Assembly (NCBI GenBank): GCA_016792585.1
Contig: JAEULB010000058.1
Location: forward strand, 1 to 58,018
Direction: 5' to 3'
From: Rhodospirillaceae bacterium
GTDB taxonomy: Bacteria; Pseudomonadota; Alphaproteobacteria; SHVZ01
DNA length: 58,018 bases
Part shown: positions 1 to 7,755 of the stretch, piece after piece
Layout of the letters: each line of letters opens with the position of its first letter
How positions within the stretch are numbered: position 1 is the stretch's first letter
Translations under genes and position numbers: made by a program
The notes under the pieces: model-generated
Told to the model about the DNA's origin: nothing
The model's input: the letters and a program-made list of their open reading frames with translations, nothing else
Database searches by the model: none

Positions 1-549
1 GTCGCCGGTGCGGAAGCTCTCGCGCGGCAGCAGCTCGTCGCGGCGCAGGATCGCCTCGGCGCGGCCGAGGTCGACGGTGACGTTGCCGAACTCGACGCGC
101 TTGACCAGGCCGTTGACGATCTCGCCGGTGCGGTCCTTGTACTCCTTGAACTGGCGCTGACGCTCGGCGTCGCGGACCTTCTGGACGATGACCTGCTTGG
201 CGGTCTGGGCGGCGATGCGGCCGAAGTCGATCGGCGGCAGCGTGTCGACGATGTAGTCGCCGGCCTTGGCGTCCGGATTGACCTTGCGGGCCTCGTCCAT
301 CGTCACCTGGACCGCCTCGTTGTCGATCGTCTCGACGATCAGGCGGAAGCGCATCAGGTTGATGTCGCCCGACTGGCGGTCTATCTGCGCGCGGATGTCG
401 TGCTCGTGCCCGTACTTGGAGCGGCCGGCCTTGGTGATGGCCATTTCCATGGCCTCCAGAACCTCGTCGCGCTCGATCGCCTTTTCGCGGGCGACCGCGT
501 CTGCGACCTGCAGAAGCTCCAGTCGATTGAGTGCCAGTCCGGTTTCCAT
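1..549 (-). CDS. nusA: Transcription termination/antitermination factor NusA, N-terminal part (cut by window edge)
   Basis: The leftward frame from ATG at 549 stays open to base 1, giving 183 codons of the NusA N-terminus. It starts METGLALNRLELLQVADAVA and continues through the acidic N-terminal RNA-polymerase-binding domain (IVDTLPPIDFGRIAAQTAKQ) into the start of the S1 RNA-binding domain (GEIVNGLVKRVEFGNVTVDL). NusA binds RNA polymerase and modulates pausing, termination and antitermination. It lies 25 bases downstream of rimP on the same strand, the usual rimP-nusA-infB order, so one transcript is likely. The KH domains and C-terminus lie outside the window. Confidence 0.96.
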   Translation of the reverse strand, partial: METGLALNRLELLQVADAVAREKAIERDEVLEAMEMAITKAGRSKYGHEHDIRAQIDRQSGDINLMRFRLIVETIDNEAVQVTMDEARKVNPDAKAGDYIVDTLPPIDFGRIAAQTAKQVIVQKVRDAERQRQFKEYKDRTGEIVNGLVKRVEFGNVTVDLGRAEAILRRDELLPRESFRTGD

Positions 550-574
550 CGTCACGTCCCTAAAAGACCAACCG

Positions 575-1090
575 TTAGTGTTTCTGCGACTGTCGAAGCA
601 GTCCGTCGGTGAGTACGAGCTTCGCCTTCTGGATCTGCGCGTAAGGCAGCGACACCTCGCCGGCGTCGTCCTTCAGCTTCACCACCTCGCCGTCGATGCC
701 GATCAGCTTGCCGGTGAACTTTCGCCGGCCGTCGATCGGGAAGCGAGTCTCGAGCTTCGCCTCGTAGCCGGCGAAGCGCTGGAAGTCCTTGGGCCGGGTC
801 AGCGGCCGGTCGAGACCGGGCGAGCTCACCTCGAGCGTGTAGGCGGAGCGGATCGGATCCTCGACATCGAGCACGGCCGAGATCTGCCGGCTGATGTCGG
901 CGCAGTCCTCGACCGTCATCGGCTGGTCGTCCTTGCGCTCGGCCATGATCTGCAGCGTCGGGGTGTGCTTGCCCATGATCATGATGCGCACGATCTCGTA
1001 GCCCATCGCCGACAGCGACGGCTCGATCAGCCGCTCGATCTGCTCGGCGGCGGTACCAGTCCCGACCTCTGCGTCGTGACGCTCCGACAA
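575..1090 (-). CDS. rimP: Ribosome maturation factor RimP
   Basis: 171 codons with the RimP family pattern: an N-terminal alpha/beta domain (IEPSLSAMGYEIVRIMIMG; ISRQISAVLDVEDPI; YTLEVSSPGLDRPLT) and a C-terminal SH3-like domain (RRKFTGKLIGIDGEVVKLKD). RimP is needed for assembly of the 30S subunit. I chose TTG at 1090 because AGAGGAG (1102-1096) lies five bases upstream; an in-frame GTG at 1096 overlaps that ribosome-binding site. An open extension upstream of it crosses the terminator hairpin at 1145-1176, so it is not coding. First gene of the rimP-nusA operon. Confidence 0.93.
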   Translation of the reverse strand: MSERHDAEVGTGTAAEQIERLIEPSLSAMGYEIVRIMIMGKHTPTLQIMAERKDDQPMTVEDCADISRQISAVLDVEDPIRSAYTLEVSSPGLDRPLTRPKDFQRFAGYEAKLETRFPIDGRRKFTGKLIGIDGEVVKLKDDAGEVSLPYAQIQKAKLVLTDGLLRQSQKH

Positions 1091-1144
1091 AGCCACTCCT
1101 CTAGATCCTTGAAGGACCGGATCGATCAGCCAGCCGAAAATCGG

Positions 1145-1176
1145 CCCAAACAAAAAGGTGGGCCCGGGGCCCACCT
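1145..1176 (-). terminator. Intrinsic terminator / attenuator in the rimP leader
   Basis: On the minus strand AGGTGGGCCC and GGGCCCACCT form a perfect 10-base inverted repeat (1176-1167 and 1165-1156) with one base between. It is followed directly by TTTTTGTTT. It lies about 55 bases upstream of the rimP start and has no gene just upstream on that strand, so it sits inside the rimP leader. Attenuating leaders before rimP are known in Proteobacteria; that this is one is inference from structure and place. Confidence 0.75.
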
Positions 1177-1292
1177 GCTTCATCGATCCCAGCAACCTGA
1201 TACGACAGCCCGGGCCTACCGGGAATAACGGGCGGACTATAGCGATTTCGCCCGCCCCAGCAAGGTCTTTTCCAGGGGTATTCGCGTTCCGG

Positions 1293-1700
1293 TTAACCCT
1301 CGAAAGGATTGAGGATCTTGGCGCCGGTGCCGTCGAAATGCCGCACGTTCCGCGTGACCACGGTGAGATCGTGCGCGATGGCGGTCGCGGCGATCAGGAG
1401 GTCGACATTGAGGTGCCCGCGTTGCCTACCGAGGCGTCCCCAGAGAAGCGAGATATCGATGGTGACAGGAAGCACACGTTCGCCGAACTCGCCGATGATG
1501 TCGTTACGCCAATTCTCGAGACTGCGCGCGAATGCGGGATCGTCGCGGCGCTGGCTCTCTATGCCCCGCTCGACCTCACCCAAGGTGACCACGCTGATGA
1601 AAACGGCGGACGGGTCATGCCGACGTAGCCACATCAAAACGCGCGGATTCGGCCGCGACTTCATGAACTCGGACAACGCGACTGTATCGAGCAGAAGCAT
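1293..1700 (-). CDS. PIN-domain ribonuclease toxin (VapC/FitB type)
   Basis: 135 residues. The PIN-fold acidic residues are visible: Asp5 in MLLLDT, Glu in the VTLGEVERGI segment, and Asp in the NVDLLIAATAIA segment, followed by the typical TRNVRHF near the C-terminus. PIN toxins cleave RNA. ATG at 1700 overlaps the stop of the upstream antitoxin by one base (TGATG), the usual coupling. The closing segment (TGAKILNPFEG) resembles FitB-like proteins. No sign of truncation. The RNA target cannot be read from the sequence. Confidence 0.9.
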   Translation of the reverse strand: MLLLDTVALSEFMKSRPNPRVLMWLRRHDPSAVFISVVTLGEVERGIESQRRDDPAFARSLENWRNDIIGEFGERVLPVTIDISLLWGRLGRQRGHLNVDLLIAATAIAHDLTVVTRNVRHFDGTGAKILNPFEG

Positions 1701-1969
1701 CAACGTTCGAAGTCGACGTCGCGCTCTCGAAGGTCCGCGCGCTCGAACTCGAAATCCTCCTTCTTCGGGATCGACAGGAGATGCTCGATGAAGCTCTTCT
1801 TCGGCTTCGCCGCTTCGGCACGCAGGCGCTCGAACTCCTCGGCCGAGACGACGACGACGGCGGGCTCGCCCCGGCGGGTTACGTGCTGGGGGGTGCCCTT
1901 CACCGCGGCGTCGACGACGGCCGAGAACTTGTTCTTGGCGTCCTGAAGGGTCCATTTGGGGCCGCCCAC
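1700..1969 (-). CDS. Phd/YefM-family antitoxin
   Basis: 89 residues. The N-terminal half matches the Phd/YefM DNA-binding fold (WTLQDAKNKFSAVVDAAVKG, then PAVVVVSAEEFERL). The charged C-terminal third (FEFERADLRERDVDFER) is the expected toxin-binding tail. Two GTG codons lie in a row at 1972 and 1969; I chose 1969 because AGGAGG at 1980-1975 is then five bases away rather than two. It would neutralise the PIN toxin encoded downstream and repress the shared promoter through the palindrome at 1996-2013. Confidence 0.88.
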   Translation of the reverse strand: MGGPKWTLQDAKNKFSAVVDAAVKGTPQHVTRRGEPAVVVVSAEEFERLRAEAAKPKKSFIEHLLSIPKKEDFEFERADLRERDVDFER

Positions 1970-1980
1970 CACAACCTCCT

Positions 1981-2038
1981 CTGGCTAGCCGACAGTCTAG
2001 CTAGCTGGCTAGATAGGTCGCTTTCGGAGCAAAATCAA
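1981..2038 (-). promoter_or_regulatory. Promoter and operator of the toxin-antitoxin pair
   Basis: On the minus strand TTGATT (2038-2033), a 17-base spacer and TATCTA (2015-2010) form a good sigma-70-type promoter. The -10 box overlaps a near-perfect 18-base palindrome at 1996-2013 (TCTAGCTAGCTGGCTAGA). The segment carries four CTAG tetranucleotides, at 1985, 1997, 2001 and 2009. The octamer CTGGCTAG occurs at 1981 and 2005, 24 bases apart. This fits autorepression by the antitoxin or the toxin-antitoxin complex. Confidence 0.65.
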
Positions 2039-2040
2039 GG

Positions 2041-4047
2041 CTAAAGGTACTTGCGAGGGATACGCTTTCTCCACCGCCGGCGGCTCACCTGCCGTTCACC
2101 GCTGAAGGCAGTCATCTCGGCATCGAGATGAAAGAACCTTGGATCCGAGGTGAGCCGGGTCCGGGTCTCGGTCCGGACTTTCCAACGCCCCCTCTCCTGA
2201 CGCGTCGTCCAGGAGGTCTCGCAGACCGCCGAGTTCGGGTCGTCCGGCAAGATTTCGAGCCGATGCGTGCCGGCGACGGATGTCGTCGCGCCGTGAGGGA
2301 AGCGCGAGAGACCGCCGCGGGTCGAGACCTCGATCTGGCGGCCGGTCGCGACGTCGAGCGTCACCTCGTTGCGGCGCTCGCCGACCCCCTCCTCGCCGAC
2401 ATGCTTCTCCGGCGCGGTCACCGGCTCGGCGAACGGACGCAGCCGCCGATCGATCGCCTGAGGTGCCCGCACCGGCAGCAGCAGCGCCGATCCCCGGCCG
2501 GCGAAGACCGTCAGCGTCACCGGCTCCGGCGACGGCCACACGATCGGCCAATAGGCGGTCGAGATCGCAAGCCGCAGGCGATGGCCTTTCGGGATCGCCT
2601 GGCCGAGATCGTTGAGCCGGACGCGGATGCGCGTGCGACGCCCCGGCACCAGCGGCTTCGGCCGCGCATGGCCGTCGCGATGCGAGAGATTGAGGATGCC
2701 GTAGGTGATCCGCGTCGCGGCACCGTCGGGTGCCACGTCGGAGAGACGCACGGCGATCGTCGCCTGCTTTGCATCGGAAGCGAGATCGAGGACCACCTCG
2801 GGCGTGCCGAACAGCTCGAGACGACGCTTCAGAGGCTCAGTCTCGAAGCAGATCGAGCGGCCGTCGTCCTCGTTCTGGTCGACCGGCATGTCGCCGGGAC
2901 TGCCGAACGGACACCAGGTGCCGGCAGCGCTGCCGGTGGTCTCCGGCGAGCGCATCGCAAAGACGGCGCGCTTCGGCCGCGGCCCGAGCGTGCCGGCGCC
3001 GAACGGCAGGCGCTTCGGCGCGACCGATGACGAGGGCCACCCGGGCTCGGCGATCCAGCGCCCCGGACGATGCCTGTAGACCGGCTTCGGCGGCTCGCTC
3101 TCCTGCATCCAGGCGCGGATCATCGGCTCGTCCATGATCCCGGTGTCGCGATCCTTCAGCCAGTGGTCCCACCAGCGGACCGCCTCCTGCAGGAAGCCGA
3201 TCGGATTGACGTAGGCGACATGCGGATAGCTGTGCTCCCACGGTCCGATCAGCGCCTTTCTCGGCGCTCTCAAGCCGCGCATCAGGCGCAGGACCGAGTT
3301 GGTGTAGCCGTCCTCCCAGCCGCCGATCGCATAGACCGCGGCGCGGATCGCGCCATAGTTCTCCGCGACCGATCCGTGCTTCCAGAATACGTCGCGCACC
3401 GGATGGCTCATCCAGCGCTCGACCGGATGCGGGATCGCTTTCAGCCGCTGCTTCCACATCTTCAGCCAGCGCGATCCGACGATCGCGGGGTCGGGCGCGC
3501 GGCCCTGCTGCATGAAGAAGGCGCAGCCCCAGCCCATGTTCTCGCCCAGCAGCGCGCCGCCCATGTAGTGCGCGTCGTCGGTGTAGCGGTCGTCGGTCGA
3601 ATCCACGGTGATGATCGCCTTCAGCGCCGGGGGCCGGCGCGCCGCGACCTGGAGCGCGTTGAACCCACCCCAGGAGATCCCCATCATGCCGACCTTGCCG
3701 GTCGACCAGGGCTGCGCAGCGATCCAGGCGATCACCTCGAGCGCGTCGTCCTGCTCTTGGCGAAGGTACTCGTCGATCAGCACGCCTTCCGACTCGCCGG
3801 AACCCCGCAGGTCGACGCGGATCGAGGCGTAGCCGTGGCCGGCGAAATAGGCGTGGATGCCGTTGTCGCGGGAATACGTGCCGTCGCGGTGGCGATAGGG
3901 CAGGTATTCGAGGATCGCCGGCACCGGATCCTTCTCGGCATCGACCGGCAGCCAGATCCGAGCCGACAGCTTGGTGCCGTCGGACATCGGGATCCATGCA
4001 TGCTCGATCTCGCGGATTCGGCGTGGGAAGCGACGGATGGTGCGCAC
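2041..4047 (-). CDS. CocE/NonD family (S15-like) hydrolase
   Basis: 668 residues, alpha/beta-hydrolase of the X-Pro dipeptidyl-peptidase / cocaine esterase family. The nucleophile is Ser125 in GISWGG; the likely acid is Asp246 (GGWEDGY) and the likely base His272 (GPWEHSYPH). An S15 catalytic domain covers about residues 15-300, and a C-terminal beta-sandwich domain follows (PEVVLDLASD, GHRLRLAISTAYWP). GTG at 4047 is preceded by GGAG inside the end of the upstream VOC gene, from which it is separated by two bases, so the two are probably cotranscribed. No signal peptide, so cytoplasmic. The substrate is unknown. Confidence 0.9.
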   Translation of the reverse strand: MRTIRRFPRRIREIEHAWIPMSDGTKLSARIWLPVDAEKDPVPAILEYLPYRHRDGTYSRDNGIHAYFAGHGYASIRVDLRGSGESEGVLIDEYLRQEQDDALEVIAWIAAQPWSTGKVGMMGISWGGFNALQVAARRPPALKAIITVDSTDDRYTDDAHYMGGALLGENMGWGCAFFMQQGRAPDPAIVGSRWLKMWKQRLKAIPHPVERWMSHPVRDVFWKHGSVAENYGAIRAAVYAIGGWEDGYTNSVLRLMRGLRAPRKALIGPWEHSYPHVAYVNPIGFLQEAVRWWDHWLKDRDTGIMDEPMIRAWMQESEPPKPVYRHRPGRWIAEPGWPSSSVAPKRLPFGAGTLGPRPKRAVFAMRSPETTGSAAGTWCPFGSPGDMPVDQNEDDGRSICFETEPLKRRLELFGTPEVVLDLASDAKQATIAVRLSDVAPDGAATRITYGILNLSHRDGHARPKPLVPGRRTRIRVRLNDLGQAIPKGHRLRLAISTAYWPIVWPSPEPVTLTVFAGRGSALLLPVRAPQAIDRRLRPFAEPVTAPEKHVGEEGVGERRNEVTLDVATGRQIEVSTRGGLSRFPHGATTSVAGTHRLEILPDDPNSAVCETSWTTRQERGRWKVRTETRTRLTSDPRFFHLDAEMTAFSGERQVSRRRWRKRIPRKYL

Positions 4048-4049
4048 CG

Positions 4050-4550
4050 CTACTCCGCGGCGCGCGGCGACGCCTGCTTCTCTTTCGTCCAGCGCGTGAG
4101 GATGTCGCGCGACTTGGCATTGCCCGGCGCCATCTCCGCGTCATGGCCTTCGCGCTTCGCCGTCAGCTCGACGACGTAGCCGTTCGGATCGCGGAAGTAG
4201 ATCGAGTCGATGAAGCGGTGATCGGCGACGCCGCGCGTCTCGATGCCCGCGGCCTTGCCCTTCTCCAGCATCGGCTTCAGCACCTCGGGCGACACTTCGA
4301 GCGCGATGTGGAGGTCGAAATCGTGCTGCTGCTTGAAGTCGAAACCCATGTCCGGCGCCTCGAAGAAGGCGAGGAACGAGCCGTCGTCGAGCCGGTAGAA
4401 GGTATGCAGCACCTTGGTCGCGCGACCGCTCTTGGTCTCCTTGATCTCGAGCGCGCCGCTCAAGGGCAAGCCCAAAAAGCCTTCGTAGAAGGCACGCGTC
4501 TCCTCGGAGTCGCGGCAGCGATAGGCGCTGTGGTGAAGGCCCTTGATCAT
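4050..4550 (-). CDS. VOC-family (glyoxalase/dioxygenase fold) protein
   Basis: 166 residues. One vicinal-oxygen-chelate domain begins GLHHSAYRCRDSEETRAFYE, has the central FLAFFEAPD strand, DLHIALEV, and ends FRDPNGYVVELTAK, giving candidate metal ligands His, His and Glu. The family includes glyoxalases, ring-cleaving dioxygenases and resistance proteins; the reaction here cannot be told. ATG at 4550 follows GGAGG. It sits between a GST and a CocE hydrolase on the same strand, a plausible small-molecule detoxification or catabolic set. Confidence 0.86.
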   Translation of the reverse strand: MIKGLHHSAYRCRDSEETRAFYEGFLGLPLSGALEIKETKSGRATKVLHTFYRLDDGSFLAFFEAPDMGFDFKQQHDFDLHIALEVSPEVLKPMLEKGKAAGIETRGVADHRFIDSIYFRDPNGYVVELTAKREGHDAEMAPGNAKSRDILTRWTKEKQASPRAAE

Positions 4551-4568
4551 CGGGCGCCTCCGGTCAGG

Positions 4569-5255
4569 TCATTTCTTCTGCGACTTGGCGTACTGGACAT
4601 AACCCCGGACATCGCCCGCCGGCTCCAGATACGCCTTGCCCAGCGCCGATTCCATGTCGGCGATGTAGGCCTTGGCCCAGGCCGGCATCGGATAGTCGAT
4701 CGCAGCCAGGAACTCGAGCGTGGAGGCGACACGCATGTCGGCGATCGACGGCGAGGATCCCCCGATGAACTTGTTGTCGCCAAGATAGAAGACCTTGAAC
4801 ACGTTCAGCGGCTCGGCGATCGCCTCCTCGGCCTGCTTCTGCGCCTTCGCCTTTTCGGCGGTCGAGGCATCGCTGGCGCCGACCTCGCCCGGATATGCGG
4901 GGAAGCCGAGGGCCGGGTACGTCGCGCGCGCGATCAGCGGATAGAGCGTGCCGGTGTGATAGAACATCGCGCTGTCGATCATCGCGCGCTTGGCGGGATC
5001 GGTCGGGTAGTACTTCGAGAGCCCGTGCTTGTTGCAGAGATACTGCACGATCGCGCAGCTCTCCCACATCGCCTGCTTCGGAAGCTCCGCAGTCTCCAGC
5101 AAGGGCGTCATGTGCGCCGGGCACTTCGCCAGGTACTCGGGCGAACGCGTGTGCCCCCAGACGTCGGCTTCCTCGTACGGAAGGCCGGAGGCGCGCAGGA
5201 AAATGCGCACCGTCATGCTGTTCGGACTGGGCTTCAGCATGCTGAGCTTGAGCAT
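4569..5255 (-). CDS. Glutathione S-transferase family protein
   Basis: 228 residues. The N-terminal thioredoxin-like domain (SPNSMTVRIFLRASGLPYEE, then MTPLLET and the ESCAIVQYL segment that normally contacts glutathione) is followed by an all-helical domain with KFIGGSSPSIADM, the GST N-capping region. ATG at 5255 has GGAAG six bases upstream; later Met codons are less well placed. It lies 18 bases before the VOC gene. Substrate unknown. Confidence 0.88.
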   Translation of the reverse strand: MLKLSMLKPSPNSMTVRIFLRASGLPYEEADVWGHTRSPEYLAKCPAHMTPLLETAELPKQAMWESCAIVQYLCNKHGLSKYYPTDPAKRAMIDSAMFYHTGTLYPLIARATYPALGFPAYPGEVGASDASTAEKAKAQKQAEEAIAEPLNVFKVFYLGDNKFIGGSSPSIADMRVASTLEFLAAIDYPMPAWAKAYIADMESALGKAYLEPAGDVRGYVQYAKSQKK

Positions 5256-5327
5256 AATGCTCTTCCCCCTTCGTTCCTGGACGACCGCGGTATCGTAACC
5301 AGCGCGTGCCTCACCGGCAACGCGAGG

Positions 5328-6134
5328 CTAGCTTCCGAGCTCGCCGGCGCGTCGGGTCGCGGCGGCGATGGCGCGATCGAAGACCGGCTGGATGCCGTCA
5401 TCCGCCATCAGCACCTTGAGGGCTTCCAGCGTCGTGCCGCCGGGACTCGTCACGTTCTTCCTGAGCTGGGCTGCCGGCTCGGACGAGAGCCTGGCCAGCT
5501 CGCCGGATCCGGAGACGGTCACCCGCGCGAGCCGCATCGCGAGGTCGGCCGGAAGCCCCGCCTTCTCGCCGGCCGCCGCCAGTGCCTCGATCAGGAGGAA
5601 TACATAGGCCGGGCCGCCCCCGGAGACCGCCGTCACCGGGTCGATCAGCCCCTCGTCCTCGACCCAGGCGACCTCGCCGACCGCGGCCAGCAGGTCGTCG
5701 CAGCGCTTGCGCGCGGCTGGCGTGACGCCCGGTCCGGCGACGGCGACCGTCATGCCGCGGCCGACCGCCGCGGGCGTGTTCGGCATCGAGCGGACGATCG
5801 GAGCCCCGCCAAGCGCCGAGGAGAGGCCGGCGATCTTCTTGCCCGCCATGATCGAGAGGAAGGTCGCCGCCTTGAATCGCGCGAGCTTCGGCAGGACCTC
5901 CGGCGTCGTCTGTGGCTTGACCGCGAGCACGACGATCTCGGGCGTCAGGTCGGCGGGCAGCGCGTCGAGACTCGCATGCGACGTGACGCCGGGCTTGCCG
6001 CGGAAGGCGGCAATCGCGTCGGCGCTCGGCTCGACCAAGTGGACGCCATCGGAAAGGAGGGAGCGGGCGAGCCAGCCTTCGAGCATGGCGCCACCCATCT
6101 TGCCGCAGCCGACAAGGAGCACGGGTCCGGACAT
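5328..6134 (-). CDS. proC: Pyrroline-5-carboxylate reductase
   Basis: 268 residues, the usual length. It has an N-terminal Rossmann nucleotide-binding site (LVGCGKMGGAMLEGW), the family segment SMPNTPAAVGRGMT near residue 115, and the C-terminal signature region (GGGPAYVFLLIEALAAAGEKAG, residues about 165-186, and NVTSPGGTTLEALK near 230). It catalyses the last step of proline synthesis, reducing pyrroline-5-carboxylate with NAD(P)H in the cytoplasm. It lies 39 bases downstream of a YbjN-like gene on the same strand. Confidence 0.95.
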   Translation of the reverse strand: MSGPVLLVGCGKMGGAMLEGWLARSLLSDGVHLVEPSADAIAAFRGKPGVTSHASLDALPADLTPEIVVLAVKPQTTPEVLPKLARFKAATFLSIMAGKKIAGLSSALGGAPIVRSMPNTPAAVGRGMTVAVAGPGVTPAARKRCDDLLAAVGEVAWVEDEGLIDPVTAVSGGGPAYVFLLIEALAAAGEKAGLPADLAMRLARVTVSGSGELARLSSEPAAQLRKNVTSPGGTTLEALKVLMADDGIQPVFDRAIAAATRRAGELGS

Positions 6135-6173
6135 GGCCGGACCATAGAGCGGCGCCTAGGCTACGCCCAGGGT

Positions 6174-6677
6174 TTACGCTTCGCCGAGGGTCTCGAACAT
6201 CGAGGCGTCGAGGGCCTCGGCCGCGCCCTTGCCGCCCCAGATCACGAACTGGAAGGCCGGGAAGAACCGCTCGCACTCCGAGAGCGCGATGTTCACCAGG
6301 TCCTCGAGCGATTCGGACGAGGCGCCGGCACCGCCCTTGTAGAGGGTGGTGTGCCGGAACATCGGGATCGCGTCGTCGCTCGATACCTCGAAGTGCCCCA
6401 GCCAGAGCTTCTCGTTGATCAGGGCGAGAAGGTCATGGATGTCGCGCCGCTTGTTCTCGGGCACCCGCGCATCGAAGCAGCAGGAGAAGTGAAGCGCCCG
6501 GGTTTCCTCTCGCCAGACGAAGAAAAGACGGTAATCGCACCACCGTCCTTCTACTTCCGCCGCCAGTTCTTCTTCGCTGGCCCGCTCGTGGAGCCATTCG
6601 TTGCCAGCGAGTATTTCTTCGACGATATCCAGGGGATTGTTCTGCACCCGTTCGGGTGAGACCGCCTGTAAGCTCAT
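6174..6677 (-). CDS. YbjN domain-containing protein
   Basis: 167 residues from ATG at 6677 (MSLQAVSPERVQ). The YbjN-like alpha/beta fold is seen in CDYRLFFVWREETRALHFSC, NKRRDIHDLLALINEKLWLG and IPMFRHTTLY. These proteins resemble type III secretion chaperones in fold and their role is unclear. It precedes proC, and YbjN-like genes are common neighbours of proC in Alphaproteobacteria (recalled). The preceding GGAG...GGGA supports this start rather than a longer frame from 6734. Confidence 0.82.
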   Translation of the reverse strand: MSLQAVSPERVQNNPLDIVEEILAGNEWLHERASEEELAAEVEGRWCDYRLFFVWREETRALHFSCCFDARVPENKRRDIHDLLALINEKLWLGHFEVSSDDAIPMFRHTTLYKGGAGASSESLEDLVNIALSECERFFPAFQFVIWGGKGAAEALDASMFETLGEA

Positions 6678-6804
6678 TCCCGCCTGCTCCTCGATCGGAG
6701 AGCGCCGGCTAGGCGCGGGATGCGGTCCTTGCACTCAGCACCTTGTGGCGCTGATACTAGATACCACTACGAATAGGGTGCACCGTAACTCCCTCAGGAC
6801 GCAA

Positions 6805-7755
6805 GTGATTCGTTCCGTTTATCCCGTGAAGATTTCGGGATGTGCCAAACTGGGTAAGAACAAAAGAAGAACTACTCCGGACACGTATCTGCTCGCCGCC
6901 CCCGGCGGAAGCCGATCGAGCGACGCGCGGCAGATCGTGCGCGCAATCGAAGCGGAATTCCTCAAGGGCCGTCGCGGGCGCCTTGCGCGCTTCTACCCGG
7001 AGGTCTTCGCGTCGCGCGAGATGGGGCGGCTCTACGGTCTGGTCGATGCGCACGGCGAGGTCGTCGCGGCGCTGGCGGCGCGGCTCGCAAAGATCCGATC
7101 CGGCGATGCCGGATCGACCGTGGCGATGATCGGCTTCGTCGTCACGGCGCCCGAGCATCGCGGACGCGGCCTCGGTCAGCGGCTGATGAACGAGTCTGCC
7201 GAGCATCTCCGCACGTCCGGCGTCGATCTCGGCGTGCTGTGGACGCGTCGCCACGACCTCTATCTCAAGACCGGATGGCAGATCGCCGATCCGACCGTGG
7301 TCGGAAAGTGGCGGGGCGGTGCCGCCCCGCCAGCATCCGCGGCATGGACGAAGGCGCCATTCGCGCCGGCGCTCCGCCGCCGCTTGAATAGCCTGCGCCC
7401 GCAGGCGGCGCTCGAGCGGCCACTCATGCTCTACGACAAGCTTCCCTATCCAGCCGAGCGGCTCTGGGTCGCGACGTCGCCCGGCGCCCATGTGCTGGTC
7501 GGCGAGAACGGCGATGCGGCCCACGCCCTGGAGTGGGCAGGCGATCCCGCGCGGGTTACCGATCTTCTCGCCGACGTGGCGCAGCGCTGGCCGGATCTCA
7601 CGCTCCGCGGCACCGCCGCCGATCCGGTGGCGCGCCATCTCAAGCGTGGCGGTCTCGTCGACTTCCAGCCTGAACCCGCGGGCATGTGGATCTCGCTCAG
7701 CCGGCGCTTCCGCAAGCGCGACGGGATCTGGATTCCCCGTCTTGACCGGATCTAG
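6805..7755 (+). CDS. GNAT-family N-acetyltransferase
   Basis: About 316 residues. The acetyl-CoA-binding segment is clear: IGFVVTAPEHRGRGLGQRLM with the R/Q-x-x-G-x-G/A loop, then YLKTGWQI. The rest is longer than a minimal GNAT and includes a C-terminal region that could hold a second, degenerate GNAT lobe (HVLVGENGDAAHALEW). The start is uncertain: GTG at 6805 has CAGGAC four bases upstream, and GTG at 6826 is also possible. It is divergent from the YbjN gene and its 3' end overlaps the acyl-CoA dehydrogenase stop on the other strand. Confidence 0.8.
   Translation: MIRSVYPVKISGCAKLGKNKRRTTPDTYLLAAPGGSRSSDARQIVRAIEAEFLKGRRGRLARFYPEVFASREMGRLYGLVDAHGEVVAALAARLAKIRSGDAGSTVAMIGFVVTAPEHRGRGLGQRLMNESAEHLRTSGVDLGVLWTRRHDLYLKTGWQIADPTVVGKWRGGAAPPASAAWTKAPFAPALRRRLNSLRPQAALERPLMLYDKLPYPAERLWVATSPGAHVLVGENGDAAHALEWAGDPARVTDLLADVAQRWPDLTLRGTAADPVARHLKRGGLVDFQPEPAGMWISLSRRFRKRDGIWIPRLDRI

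Noticed and set aside
1090..1195. Upstream extension of rimP giving 35 more residues
   Set aside because: It reads through the terminator hairpin and T-tract and lacks a ribosome-binding site; TTG at 1090 has one.
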